Shown here piece by piece: positions 11,553-22,368 of a stretch of 59,897 nt of DNA. The notes under the pieces are model-generated. The model did no database searches. It was not told the origin of the DNA and was given only the letters and a program-made list of their open reading frames with translations. How positions within the stretch are numbered: position 1 is the stretch's first letter; every line of letters begins with the position of its first letter. Source of the stretch: Lactarius indigo (Eukaryota; Basidiomycota; Agaricomycetes; Russulales; Russulaceae); assembly GCA_025766275.1 (NCBI GenBank), contig JAFKAC010000216.1:1-59897 (forward strand), given 5' to 3'. The position numbers and the translations under genes were made by a program.

Positions 11553-11866
11553 GTCAAGAGGAACTAATTGTTGCGGCGCTGTTCGAGAATGACCATTCGC
11601 CTGAAAATGATTATGATATGATACCGTAAGCGTCGGTGTTAAAATTAACTGGTGATGGTGATTCGGATGACGCTCTAAATCCGCACTAGACTAGCTCCTG
11701 TCAAAAAGGGCGCCCGACGCTATCCCGCGATGGGCAAGCCCCGACACGTGCCTACCCCAGGACGCTTGTTTGAATCACACGGTCGGTGTAAATCGGGACG
11801 CGAATATCTCTGCATCGTTTATAAGATGATCTAACTCACCGACATCCCATATCATCTATCCCCCCG
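11553..11866. promoter_or_regulatory. divergent promoter region between the DUF2461 gene and acetyl-CoA synthetase
   Basis: The two genes are transcribed away from each other across 314 bases. The ACS-proximal part is pyrimidine-rich (CATCTATCCCCCCG before the ATG), as is common for fungal transcription start regions. I could not assign a binding site for the ERT1-like regulator. Confidence 0.5.
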
Positions 11867-14231
11867 ATGTCAGATTCCCCAGAGTCAGTCCCCGTCCACC
11901 CCGTCGCGCCTCGTCTGAAGAACGGGCCAAAGAAACCGCATGTCGGACCCTCCATCAAAGAATACAGGGCCGCTCATGCGCAGACAATTGGCCCTAACTC
12001 TGATGAGTGGTGGGCGAAGGTATGTCTATGCGCTGATTTTCAGTGATAATCACTCAGATCATGACAAAGGTTGCCCGCGAAACGCTAGACTGGGACAGGC
12101 CTTTCAAGACCGTCAGGGCGGGTGGATTCGAAACAGGTGACATTGTCTGGTTCCCTGAAGGCGCCCTGAACGCATCCTACAACTGTGTCGATCGCTGGGC
12201 ATTCAAACATCCGAACAAGGTGGGTACTTCTCCGATTGGCCTGATACGACATTCGTACTGAACACTCTTGTGAATGCTTTAGACTGCGATTATCTACGAG
12301 GCTGATGAGCCCAACGAAGGCACCGAAATCTCCTACGCCGAACTGCTACGCGAGGTCTCTAGACTAGCCAATGTCCTCAAGGGCCTTGGTATCAAAAAAG
12401 GCGATACGGTCTCCATCTACCTTCCCATGGTATGGCAAGCCGTCGCTGCTTTCTTAGCCTGTGCCCGCATCGGTGCTGTCCACTCTGTCGTCTTTGCCGG
12501 TTTCTCTGCCGAGTCTCTTCGCGACCGTATCAATGACTGCAAGAGCCGCGTGGTCCTCACTTCTGACGAAGGGCGCCGTGGTGGGAAGACCATCGCGACC
12601 AAGGCCATCGTCGATTCCGCACTCAAGCAGTGCCCGCATGTCGAGCACGTTCTTGTTCTCAGGCGCACTGGGAACGATGTTGCGTGGACGCAAGGTCGTG
12701 ACAAATGGTGGCATGAGGAGACCGCGCGGGTCCCCAGCTATTGCCCACCGGCGATCATGTCAGCAGAGGACCCGTTGTTTATTCTCTATGTGAGATATCC
12801 GCACGGCCACGCATTTCAATGCGAACCTGAACTCTTTCCAGACGTCCGGCTCGACTGGAAAGCCTAAGGGTGTCGTGCACACGACAGGTGGATACCTGCT
12901 TGGCGCAGCCTTAACCGTGAAATACGTCTTCGACCTCCACCCGGATGACAAGTTTGCTTGCATGGCCGATGTTGGTTGGATCACTGGACATTCGTACGTA
13001 CTTATCCGCCTCACTATCCCCGCCTGTTAACTGATGAGCCTATCACAGTTACATCGTTTATGGACCACTCGCGAACGGCGTCACTACTACCGTCTTTGAA
13101 TCGACCCCTGTCTACCCCACGCCGTCGCGTTACTGGCAGACCGTCGAGAAGCACAAATTGACGCAATTTTACTCCGCGCCAACAGCCATCCGCCTCTTAC
13201 GTCGCCTTGGTGCACATCATGTAGAGAACCACGACTTGAGCTCGTTGAGGGTTCTTGGTAGCGTGGGTGAGCCGATCAACCCAGAGGCTTGGAACTGGTA
13301 CAACGAGCACGTCGGACGCCGCCAGTGTGCTATCGTCGACACCTTCTGGCAGACCGAGACAGGGAGCATCGTCGTTACCCCGTTCCCTGGTGCGATCGAG
13401 ACGAAACCGGGTTCGGCAACTGTGCCATTCTTCGGCATTGACCCCGTTATCCTCGACCCGCAGACAGGAAAGGTACGCTTGTCGATCTCCGTGCATGTTT
13501 CTAGGGTTAAATTGCATTCGTAGGAGCTGGTGGGTAACAATGTCGAGGGAGTGCTTGCTCTGAGAAACCCGTGGCCATCGATTGCCCGTTCTGTATTCCG
13601 AGATCATCAGCGCTACCTAGAAACCTACATGAAGCCTTTCCCTGGTGTTTTCTACACAGGCGATGGCGCAGCACGTGATGCAGACGGTTACATTTGGATC
13701 AAGGGTCGTGTCGACGGTAAGCGTTGAACTTTATCCTCACTCTTATTTCAGTACTTACGTAGCACAGACGTCATCAATGTCTCTGGACATCGTCTGTCGA
13801 CTGCAGAGATCGAATCTGCGCTCATCCTGCATCCTGGTGTCGCCGAGACCGCCGTCGTTGGCTCTGCTGATGAGCTGACGGGTCAAGCAGTTTACGCGTT
13901 CGTCACCCTCAAACCGTAAGTCGCTCTCCCTCCCGAGCGCGCTTTCCTATCTAACACATTCCCCTTTAGTGAATTCAAATACGACCCGAACGATGAGACA
14001 GGGATTTCCAAAGAGCTTGCGCTCCAGGTCCGCAAAGTGATTGGTCCATTCGCAGCGCCTAAGAAGATCTACATCGTCGTCGACCTCCCCAAGACGCGCT
14101 CTGGAAAGATCATGCGTCGTATCATGCGCAAGATTGTTGCAGGCGAAGGTGATCAACTAGGCGATCTCAGCACACTCGCGGAGCCCGGAGTTGTGGATCA
14201 GATCAAGACGAAGGTCGCCCAAAGCGTATAG
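11867..14231 (+). CDS. ACS1: acetyl-CoA synthetase (AMP-forming)
   Basis: Converts acetate, ATP and CoA to acetyl-CoA, in cytosol and nucleus. Start [20 protein letters not shown] at 11867. Exons are about 11867-12018, 12069-12220, 12283-12789, 12842-12991, 13049-13471, 13524-13715, a short seventh and 13970-14231. Seen in order: [17 protein letters not shown], the ACS block [20 protein letters not shown], the ATP-binding loop [20 protein letters not shown] (split from FILY by intron 3), [36 protein letters not shown], the [20 protein letters not shown] hinge region, [17 protein letters not shown], and the C-terminal [11 protein letters not shown] with the catalytic lysine. The gene is complete and full length, near 660 aa. 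The start of exon 2 could instead be 12057, adding four residues, but that intron would be only 38 bp. It lies 7 kb from an AcuK/ERT1-type regulator. Confidence 0.96.
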
Positions 14232-14513
14232 CTTTTCGTGACAAAGTCTCTCTTCTTTCTTCTGATGTGTCTGATCTGAGCATCGAATATCCAACTTAAT
14301 AGTAGCACGAAGTTTCAAAACTGTCCGGAGAAGTGTATACCAGGACGCCATCTATGTATTAGGGTACCATGAATAGTAGCGATGTTTTCTCTACGCTGTC
14401 ACTGACAGCTGTCATCGTTGACATCGCCCAGCGAGCACTGAAAACGTCAACGTCCGTCTTCTCTTCCTACCGCCTCCCTCCCCCCTCGAAATGCAATACT
14501 GTGGTACCTCGGA
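14232..14513. other. convergent 3' intergenic region
   Basis: Short interval between the ACS stop and the stop of the next minus-strand gene. No coding or RNA feature is evident. Confidence 0.6.
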
Positions 14514-15146
14514 TCACCGCGCGCTGCCGCGCACGACATCGGAGTACAAAAGAGAGGCTTCTGCGCTCTCGTCGGGTAGAATCTCCCATCCATCTTCGTC
14601 AAGTGTTAAGAGCCGACCGTCAATCTCCACGACTTCAAACGCCTCGCCGTCCGTGGTCTGCGGGGGTGGTCGACGTGTCTTAGCCGGCCGGGCCATTGCA
14701 AGCAACGCAGCGCCTGAGGTTGAGCGCGCCGGAGGGACATCCTCCGTCGTCTCTACTGCCTCGTCTACCTCGTCGTCGTCCTCTGTGTCCGAGTCTCCGC
14801 GAACGTGCGAGGCGAGCTCACGGAAGTTGTCGAGATTCCGCCCCGTGAAGGCGAGCGTCCCGTCATTGCGGAGCTGCTCCTGCAGTCCTGGCCGGTCAAG
14901 ACGCCGCCAGTGCCGCTGGGATGCAATCTCCTTTGTCTGGGTCTTGCGCTCCTCGTGGCGCTGTGCGACAGCTGTCAGGACCAGAGGGGGGAATGAAATG
15001 GATGCGCGGTACGGTACCTCTCTGCCTGCCTTGCGTCGTTGTTTGTTGGCAAGCTTACGTGAGTCTGCAAGTACTGGAAGTGGTGTAGATGTGGGCGCGG
15101 TCATGGTCATCGAGATGTATTGGCGGTGAGAGCAAAGGCGAGACAT
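14514..15146 (-). CDS. uncharacterised basic/acidic protein
   Basis: One uninterrupted frame from 15146 (MSRLCSHRQYISMTMTAPTS) to the stop at 14514 encodes about 210 aa. The ATG follows CACACACC, a good fungal start context; an upstream in-frame ATG at 15221 would overlap the TATA-like word and is less likely. The protein has a Lys/Arg-rich N-terminal half (RKLANKQRRKAGREVPYRAS, RHEERKTQTKEIASQRHWRR), a central acidic run (DSDTEDDDEVDEAVETTED) and the C-terminal EIDGRLLTLDEDGWEILPDE. There is no membrane segment or signal peptide. The charge pattern suggests a nuclear or nucleolar protein, but I do not recognise the family. Confidence 0.65.
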   Translation of the reverse strand: MSRLCSHRQYISMTMTAPTSTPLPVLADSRKLANKQRRKAGREVPYRASISFPPLVLTAVAQRHEERKTQTKEIASQRHWRRLDRPGLQEQLRNDGTLAFTGRNLDNFRELASHVRGDSDTEDDDEVDEAVETTEDVPPARSTSGAALLAMARPAKTRRPPPQTTDGEAFEVVEIDGRLLTLDEDGWEILPDESAEASLLYSDVVRGSAR

Positions 15147-15220
15147 GGTGTGTTGTTGTGTAAGAGTGCAGGAAATGCTCGCTGGTTGCGGATGAGAGTA
15201 ACGACCGGTCCAGTCGGGCA

Positions 15221-15226
15221 TTTATA
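15221..15226 (-). promoter_or_regulatory. TATA-like box upstream of the 14.5-kb gene
   Basis: TATAAA on the minus strand lies 75 bases upstream of the chosen ATG at 15146, which fits a core promoter. Confidence 0.4.
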
Positions 15227-15540
15227 CAATACCGCGAGGCGGGTACTATCGTGAGTCATATTGGGGTGATTGGGGTGACGACGAACGTGCTAGCAATCAC
15301 GACACTGGTCCGTGACTCGAAGCAGCCGAGATTTGAATTGAATGCTTATGACTCAGATGATAGCGGGCGATACAGAAGCGGTGAGTCAACACTGCTCCCT
15401 TGAGGTAACCCTGGCCCGGGTCCTGAGCCTGAGTGAGCACTGCATACCCTTGTCAGGTCCATGCTGCTTCTTGTGGTGGTGCTTGCAATAAAACCCGCAT
15501 TTCGTCTGTTGCTTTATCAGTTATCGACCAACAACTAGTT

Positions 15541-16917
15541 AATTCCGTCCCCAAACAAAGAAAAGTCTCTGACCAGCCTCTTTCGCGTAACAGCGAAGCT
15601 GGTCCTTCTAAGGTTTCGCCTCCATCTTTTGGCGAGGGTGTTGGGCACCTCATCACCAGTATTGACAAAAACCCTGAACCCTTCCCACAAGGTAGGGAGG
15701 AGCCCCCCAAATTTACGCCCCATGACGCAGAGCATTGGGTGTCGAAAAGCGGCGAGATTATCTCCCATGACCACCGTCTTAACAAGACAGTGCGTGGTTG
15801 TAGTGGTGGGCACGCGCTCATGCTGTGCGACTACATATTGTCTCTATCTCACAGGTGAAGCGCTCTATCATTTCTTGCTCTCACAAGCGGAGACACCTCC
15901 GACCTTCCTCATCCACTGCTGCGGCACACATGATGAAAAGCATCCCCGTCGGGTCGAAAAGACCGACTCAGAGGGTCATAAGTACACGGACACGGAGTAT
16001 GATACCGAAACTATCACCGATTTTGACTTCACAATCGAACACCAAGTCCCGCCCCGTGCGACACAGTGGATGGTGAGAGACGAAGAGCCTGCATATTGGG
16101 GTAGTATGAGCAAGAAAACAGGGCTTCCTGGAGAACCGGCCCAGGTGGAAGGCGCTACGATTGCTTCATTCAAGGCGGGGCAGGTAGAACAGCAATCGCG
16201 CAGCCTACCGCCATGGGTCGCGAAGGAGCGGCTTGCCAATTTACCAATTGGTGGGGTCAAGCAACCCCGCCGTGTTGATGTTTCCCAATCCTCCTAGACT
16301 CTGCGTCAGTGGGTAGACTATTACTGTCAAAGTCGAAAGATTTTCAAAGAATTTGTATACAGAAAGGTGTCTTCTACATTTGGAACTGGTTTGGTTGAAC
16401 TAACGAGTCGTAATAGGTTGTCTACGGTTGGGACCTCAACACCCTCAAGGCTGCCATTCGCCAAACCATCAAGTTTACACACTACCGCGGTGACTGTGTC
16501 CACGTCCAATTACAGTTTAGAAACAGTACAGTGATCGTGCGCCCAGACATGCACATCTCAAATACGTGGATGAAATTCTTGTTTATCATCACCCTAACTT
16601 ATCCATATGTATGGTTGTTCCAACACTTGCACCCCCACAGTGGTGGTCGCTGGGAAGTTGGAGGCAGTGCGTATGCACTCAAACAGTGGGCACAAGTGCC
16701 ACCCGATGCAGCGCCTGACCACACTGTCCCCAAAATCCACGAGACGGTAGATGGGCCAAAGATACTGATTGGGGAGTGAGAGGGCCAGTGGTTCAAGAAA
16801 TGGGAAGGTACGATCAAGCACTTGGTGATTGGGAGAAGGACAGACAAGGCCATGCTGTGCGAGCCTGACGAAGACATCAAAAATCTACCAGCAACCAAAT
16901 TGGATGGTTTTGCATAG
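15541..16917 (+). pseudogene. tandem unit 1 of an uncharacterised fungal membrane-protein family (pseudogene)
   Basis: This aligns through its whole length with the intact gene at 17563-18955, with the same two introns. Homologous blocks include EALYHFLLSQAETPPTFLIH, TITDFDFTIEHQVPP, YCQSRKIFKEFVYRK, and the membrane segment WMKFLFIITLTYPYVWLFQH followed by GGRWEVGGSAYALKQW. It is broken: the start codon of unit 2 (context ACTATCATGTTGACTCC) reads ACTAGTTAATTCC here, there is an in-frame TAG after SQSS near 16297, and a TGA in place of the Arg of IGERE near 16779. The reading frame is otherwise kept, so decay is recent. Function of the family is unknown. Confidence 0.85.
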
Positions 16918-17149
16918 TCGCTGGTCTGTGTCCAACAGTGTTAAACTCGAGGTCGTAGTCTAACAGCTTGTCATTGCTCTCCTTGATTAGTTCCATCTAC
17001 GTTGTGGTATTCATAGTTCAGCTCTGGGCCCCATCATTTGGGACATGCCGTGCCTCCGTGGCCCTACACTTCCCATTGCCCCCGCCTTCGAGAGCCCTTT
17101 GCATGTTCCCCACTGCCTTTCAGACATTCTTGAATCGACTGAATTGGCT

Positions 17150-17562
17150 GGGTATGCTATCATGTAATCCTATTGATATGCTACATTTGTCGCCTAAACC
17201 ATGGATATCGCGCTCTGCTATTACAAGTCATGATATCGCTCTATACAAGCTTCCGTGTCATGAACGTCTCTAATGTATAAGTGCTATGACCTCCTATCTA
17301 TTCCGTCGGAAAATCCGGTATGCAAGCGGCTTTACTGTAGTACTGTAATATTTCCGAACTGGTACCGTGACCAGATGCATCAACGACCTCAACTGGGGTG
17401 CCACCTGTGCCGGTGATACTATCACACAACTGTTGGGTACATAAATATTGCATGAGCGTCTTTGCCAGGTCCGTTGAGTTGATATAACTGGTCCCTGCTC
17501 TCAGTCTTGCAGGTCAGTCGGTCGCACCTTTCGTCTGTTGCATTCGTCGGCCAACAACTATC
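17150..17562 (+). repeat. spacer/5' flank of tandem unit 2, repeated at 20040-20400
   Basis: The block starting CGCCTAAACCATGGATATC at 17191, through CTTCCGTGTCATGAACGTCT, TTCCGTCG and GCAAGCGGC to CGGCCAACAACTATC just before the unit-2 ATG, recurs with changes at 20040-20400. This shows that units are tandem duplications that include their promoters. Confidence 0.75.
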
Positions 17563-18955
17563 ATGTTGACTCCGTCCCTGAGCAGAGACCAAGATCCCCA
17601 GCAACCTCTATTGTGTAACAGTGAAGCTGGACCTTCTGACCTCCCACCCCCATCCTTTGAAGACGGGCACCTCGTCTTCGATATTGACAAATTTCCTGAG
17701 CCCTTCCTAGAAGGTGGGGAGGATCCCCCCGAGTTTACGCCCTACAAGGCAGAGCATTGGGTGTCGAACAATGGCGAAATTATTTCCCATGGCTGCCATC
17801 TTAATGAAGACGGTACGTGGTGGTGGGCATGCGGTCATGCTGGCGGCTACATCTCATTTCATCCCCACAGGTGAAGCGCTTTATCGTTTCTTACTCTCAC
17901 AAGCGGAGACACCTCCGACCTTCCTTGTCCACTGCCGCGGTACGCACGATGAAAAGTGTTCCCGTCGCATCGAAAAGACCGACTTGGAGGGCCATGAGTA
18001 CACAGGCACGGTGTTCGACACCAAAACTATCACCGATTTTGACTTCACGATTGAGCATCAAGTGCTGCCCCCTGCGACACAGTGGACGGTGGGAGACAAA
18101 GAGCCCGCTTATAGGGGTCACATGAGCAAGGAGGTAGGACCTCCCGGAGAAGCAACCAAGGAGGACGGCGCCACGATTGACTCATTCGAGACATGGCTGG
18201 TGGAGCGGCGTTCACATGGCCTACCGCCATGGCTTGCAAAGGAGCGACTTGCCAGTTTCCCGATTAGTATGGTCGAGCGACCCCATCGACGCCGATGTTC
18301 TGTTCTCCAGTCCTCCTGGACATTGCGGCAGTGGGCAGACGATTACTGCCAAAGTCGAAAGATTTTCAAGGAATTCGTATATAGAAAGGTGTGATCCACA
18401 TTTGGGGCTGGTTTAGTTGTCGCACGAACTAACGATTTGTAACAGGTCATTTATGGCTGGGACCTCGACACTCTTGAGGCGGCCATTCATGGAGCCATCA
18501 AGTCTACACGTTATCGCGGTGACCATGTTGAAGTCGAATTCCAGTCCAGAAACAGTATGGTGATCGTGTGTCCAGATATGCGCATCTCGCGAGCCATCTC
18601 AAATTCGTGGATCAAGTTCTTGCTCATTATTACACTAATCTATCCATGCATATGGTTGTTCCAACACTTGCACCCCCGCGGTGGTGGTCGCTGGGAAGTC
18701 GGAGGCGGAGCATATGCACTCAAACGGTGGGCACGAGTGCCGCTCAATGCAGCACCTGGCACTGTCCCCGAAATCCACGAGACGGTAGATGGGCCAAGGA
18801 TACTGATTGGGGAGAGGGAGTGCCAGTGGTTCAAGAAGTGGGAGGGTACGATCAAGCGCTCAGTGATAGGGAGAAGGGTAGACCAGGAGGTATTGCACAA
18901 ACCAGACGAAGACATCAGAAACCTGCCAGCAACCGAATTGGATGGTTTTGAATAG
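17563..18955 (+). CDS. tandem unit 2, uncharacterised fungal single-pass membrane protein (intact)
   Basis: Three exons, 17563-17812, 17871-18388 and 18446-18955, join in frame to 425 aa. The N-terminal part is Pro/Asp/Glu-rich and contains FTPYKAEHWVSNNGEIISHG. The middle has ETPPTFLVHCRGTHDEK, TITDFDFTIEHQVLP, a PPGEATKEDGATIDSFETWL stretch and a GLPPWLAKERLAS block. The third exon has VIYGWDLDTLEAAIHGAIKS, the hydrophobic helix WIKFLLIITLIYPCIWLFQH, then GGGRWEVGGGAYALKRW and a charged C-terminal region. There is no signal peptide. With one clear helix near residue 310 of 425, topology cannot be told from sequence alone. Members with the GGRWEV motif are common as multi-copy unknown proteins in Agaricomycetes; no biochemical role is known to me. 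Confidence 0.85.
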
Positions 18956-19020
18956 TCACTAACCTGTATCCAACTGTGTTCGGACCTGTGGTCGTGATCT
19001 TATAGCCTTGTCGTTACTCT

Positions 19021-19877
19021 CCTTGATTGGTTTCAATTCCATTGTCATCTCCATGGCCTGGCCCTGTTGTCAAAGGTACCCCAGCTTCATCATTAAGTAC
19101 TGTGCTTCCTATACTGCCTCGTCGTCATGACTCACTGCCTTCGACAAAATCTTCCGCTTTGGCGTGTTTCCTATGGGCTTTCACGTCCATGAATTTTGCC
19201 AGGTATGCGATCGAGGGTGAGTCCTGTCGATTGATGAACAGACACATAGAAACTATACTCACAGTGGGACAAGGTACTGTGGTGAGATATAGAGGGTGAC
19301 TGAGAAGCAGCACAGGAGGTGTCAAGCAAGTGAAGCAAGATGGTAGTCTGGCACACAACAGTGAGGAACTGATAATACATTGGAGAGGAGGAGACATACC
19401 TGGCACACAACAGTGAGGAACTGATGTGGACCAGGAGCGTACAAGCCTACTACTTATACTATACAGGAGGGTGACACTACTACAAGGTGAGTAACAGGGT
19501 GTCACAGAATACAAGGGACGCATTGTTCTACAACAGGACAAAGGAGTGTGTGTAAAGGGAACAAGGCGTACAAGAACAAGGAAAGTCCAGACCAAATGAT
19601 ATCATAGTGACATCATAATAAACATGGTGCTAAAAGGAGAACAAGAGACGGAGTACAATGAAGAGTCCAGAGTAGTCTACACGATGTCATTGTACAGTGA
19701 TGTCATACATGACGCAATGATAAGCGCTAGATTGTACAGATCAGAAGTAAGTAATCTACATGTCCATTTAATCTAATCTTAAAGCAGTCCATGCTGCAAG
19801 TCCGGTCCGTACGAGCCGCTAAGTGCGCAAGGGTCACTTATCAACATTGATACGGTGCACGACTTGTGACACTTCGC
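19021..19877. repeat. repeat-rich interval, possible retroelement remnant
   Basis: A 26-base direct repeat, CTGGCACACAACAGTGAGGA and the following CTGAT-like end, occurs at 19348-19373 and 19400-19425. The minus strand near 19125-19215 reads LAKFMDVKAHRKHAKAEDFV, which looks like a decayed retroelement protein piece, and 19590-19720 has several TGATGTCA/ATGACGCAAT-like words. An LTR remnant is possible, but I could not find matching LTR ends. Confidence 0.35.
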
Positions 19878-19920
19878 CTAAACCATGGTCATTGCGCTCT
19901 GCTTGCACCTTCTCACTTTA

Positions 19921-20217
19921 TCTGGTCTATATTCTGAGCTGCTGAAGAAGCATTTGCAAAATCGCCGAGGAAGTCAACTAATCGCCATGAATGTGGACAC
20001 TGACTATCTGTGTGATTGATGTGCCTAGGTCACGTGAAATGGCAAACAACGAAGTCGATGTGCTTCGCCTAAACCATGGATATCACACTCTACTTCAAAC
20101 TTCTCACTGGAGTACAAGTTCCGTACAAACTTCCGTGTCGTGAACGTCTTTGCTCCTATCCATTCCGTCGCAAAGTCCCGTATCATACATGCAAGCGGCT
20201 TAGTACTGTAATAATAT
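19921..20217 (-). repeat. right arm of the 297-bp inverted repeat (partner 1-297)
   Basis: Reverse complement of bases 1-297. It contains the same GtaA gene fragment (19921-19995, minus strand) fused to the tandem-unit spacer. The segment between the arms, 298-19920, includes all the conserved metabolic genes from ERT1 to ACS. Confidence 0.9.
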
Positions 20218-20394
20218 TTCCGAACCAACTGCCAGTGGCACCGAATGCGTCCTCGATAGGCACCGTCCGTTATATCGTCGCAACTGTTGGGTACATGAAT
20301 TATCACTGGTTCCTGTGGTGGTGCATTCTCTCCAGTCTTATGCGTGCGGTGTCAGTCGGTCGTACTTTTCGTCTGTTGCACTTGTCGGCCAACA

Positions 20395-20445
20395 ACTGTC
20401 ATGGTGATTCCGTTCCCAAGCAAAGACCAAGTTTCCCAGCATCCT
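20395..20445 (+). pseudogene. stub of tandem unit 3 (start codon region only)
   Basis: The words GTCGGCCAACAACTGTC then ATGGTGATTCCG and AAGCAAAGACCAAG match the start of unit 2 (17545-17600) and unit 1. Homology stops after about 45 bases and unrelated sequence follows, so the rest of the third unit is missing. Confidence 0.7.
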
Positions 20446-20544
20446 CTCACTGTCTTGATTGGCGTGTCCATTCCACCGTTCTTCCGGCGACCAGGCATAG
20501 ACATTCCTACGATCTATTACTTCCGTAACTGGGGAATCGTTGAT

Positions 20545-20551
20545 TATAAAA
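20545..20551 (+). promoter_or_regulatory. TATA box of the gene at 20709
   Basis: TATAAAA within GATTATAAAAGGGGACG lies 164 bases upstream of the ATG at 20709, followed by pyrimidine-rich leader sequence. Confidence 0.55.
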
Positions 20552-20685
20552 GGGGACGTCTTTCGACGAATCTTGCAGCATCCTGGTATATTCTCTTACT
20601 CAGGACAACTTGCCTTTGTTCTCAACTCAACTATCTTCGCTTAACAAGCAAGTGCCCTTCACCAGTTGCATCCCAGATTTATTGA

Positions 20686-20697
20686 CCCCCCCCCCCC
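20686..20697 (+). repeat. 12-base C homopolymer in the 5' leader
   Basis: A run of 12 C lies 12 bases before the ATG at 20709. It lies outside the chosen coding sequence and does not affect the frame. Confidence 0.85.
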
Positions 20698-20708
20698 GTT
20701 TCAGAGCC

Positions 20709-22368
20709 ATGTCCAAATTCTCAACTCTCGATAACTCTCCATCTGCCGAGACCTTTGTTGCCGGCATGGAGCTGGGCAGTTCAGTGGATGGCATTTCTGG
20801 CGACATGCCCGCCAGTGCCATTGATCCTGCCACGATCGTCCCTCAAGTTGTAGGAGACGAGGTGATCCAGAGCCAGTACAACCTTCGCTTGATCGAGAAT
20901 CTTCGCGAGCTCGACGTCAGCGAGGTCTTCAGCAGTAACGGATCGATCACTTTTGCTGGTGGCAATGTCAAGGCTAGTGTCGATACTGGATTCGATTTCT
21001 CTCAGTCGCGTGCCTCGACTGGATACAGCATGCTAATCGTTCTTCAATGCGAGAAGCGCGGACATTCTACGCGCATTAGCAATGGTGCCAAGCTCAAGGA
21101 TGTAGCCAAGTCCTTGATCAAAAATCCTCCTGCGTTCCGTAAACAGTTCGGTGACTATTATGTTCACGAGATTTCTCATGAAGCTAGGTTCACTGCGGTC
21201 TGGTAAGATTTCATTTTGATCTACGTATACACCGAGACAAATGCATTTTATTATAGGAAATGCACTTCCCAGTCCGAGTCCACTCTAAAGCAGTTCAAGA
21301 GCTCCATCGGCGTTAATGTTGACGCCCAAGGGTCGGGAAAGGTTGAAGCGCAGGTCAATACCGTGGCAAAGCAGACCAACGTATCTGTGGAAGTCCAATA
21401 TAATGTCGTCGGAGACATGGGAACTGCCCATATCGACATGAACGCAAGCGTTACCGAAAATCTCAATCGATTCGACAAGAACTGCAACCCCGTCCCGAGC
21501 TCCGTGCTCCTCCGTCATTACTGCAATATCGAGCCCGAGATCCCAAGAACCATTGAGATGGATCCTGACCTGTACCTCCGCACTCTCAAGGCTTTCGATG
21601 ATATTCGTCTTGCGGTGCTCTGGAACAGTACCCTCCCCGGTGACGAAAGTTCGAAAATCGGGCGTCGTCGCAAGATCGAGGATTTGTTCCGATCGATTCA
21701 TTCCAAACGTTCCAACTACTCGACGAATCCCCTGGACCTGTCGGGTGTGCTCAATGACCTTGCGGGTTTGCTTGAGGAACTTCGTCAAATCCTCACTCGT
21801 CACGAGCTCATTACAAGCCTTCGAAGCGTCAGCTATAACGACGCTATTCGGTACGTTCTTCGCTATTGCTGAGCGTTTTGCCAGCTAACACCACCGATTT
21901 TTCAGGGGGCATCGCATTGATCACACGGATGATACTGCGGCCTGGGTCCGGGGTCAAAAGAACATAAGAACCTTCTCGGTCGGAAGGACAAACCCCAGCG
22001 CAGAAGATATCAAGAAATACGGGATCCAGCACGTCTCCCAAGGCCCTGGAATGGAAAGTAGTCGGGACCACGCCGTTCTGCCGGTCTGGGGTAGTTTAGC
22101 ATTCCCCGGGGGAACGGGAGTCCATGGGACTGTCATCGGATTTACCGTCAACGACCATTGGGCAGATGGTACGAATGGGTGGTGGGGCATCGTCCCGAAG
22201 ACTGCGCCGCTTGGAACGAAGGACTTGAAGGTTTCTGTGAAGTCGGAGAAATTGAGGGGATTCAGTGTGAGTTTCAGGCCATTGTCTCAGATTGACGGCA
22301 GACTGACAACGTGATATTAGTGGGGCTTGGACGTTTGGTATATCCCGACTGATTTGTATAATGCCTGA
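20709..22368 (+). CDS. intact protein of unknown function, faintly MACPF-like
   Basis: Four exons, 20709-21202, 21257-21850, 21906-22266 and 22321-22368, sum to 1497 bases and encode 498 aa without a break. There is no signal peptide or membrane helix. Residues 60-130 form alternating beta-like segments (VFSSNGSITFAGGNVKAS, STGYSMLIVLQCEKRG). Residues 145-170 read FRKQFGDYYVHEISHEARF, which resembles the YGTHY-type signature region of MACPF proteins, and are followed by amphipathic Ser/Val/Gln-rich stretches. The middle has HYCNIEPEIPRTIEMDPDLY, and the C-terminal part is Trp/Gly-rich (DGTNGWWGIVPKTAP, WGLDVWYIP) like a beta-sandwich. The MACPF link is my own weak inference; it could equally be another soluble fungal beta-rich family. 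Confidence 0.75.

Noticed and set aside
14491..15129. 212-aa plus-strand frame
   Set aside because: Ser/Arg-rich shadow of the minus-strand gene at 14514-15146, whose TATA box and start context are better.
19260..19760. Solo LTR
   Set aside because: Direct repeats and CRE-like words are suggestive, but I found no TG...CA ends with a target duplication, so it is listed only as a repeat-rich interval.
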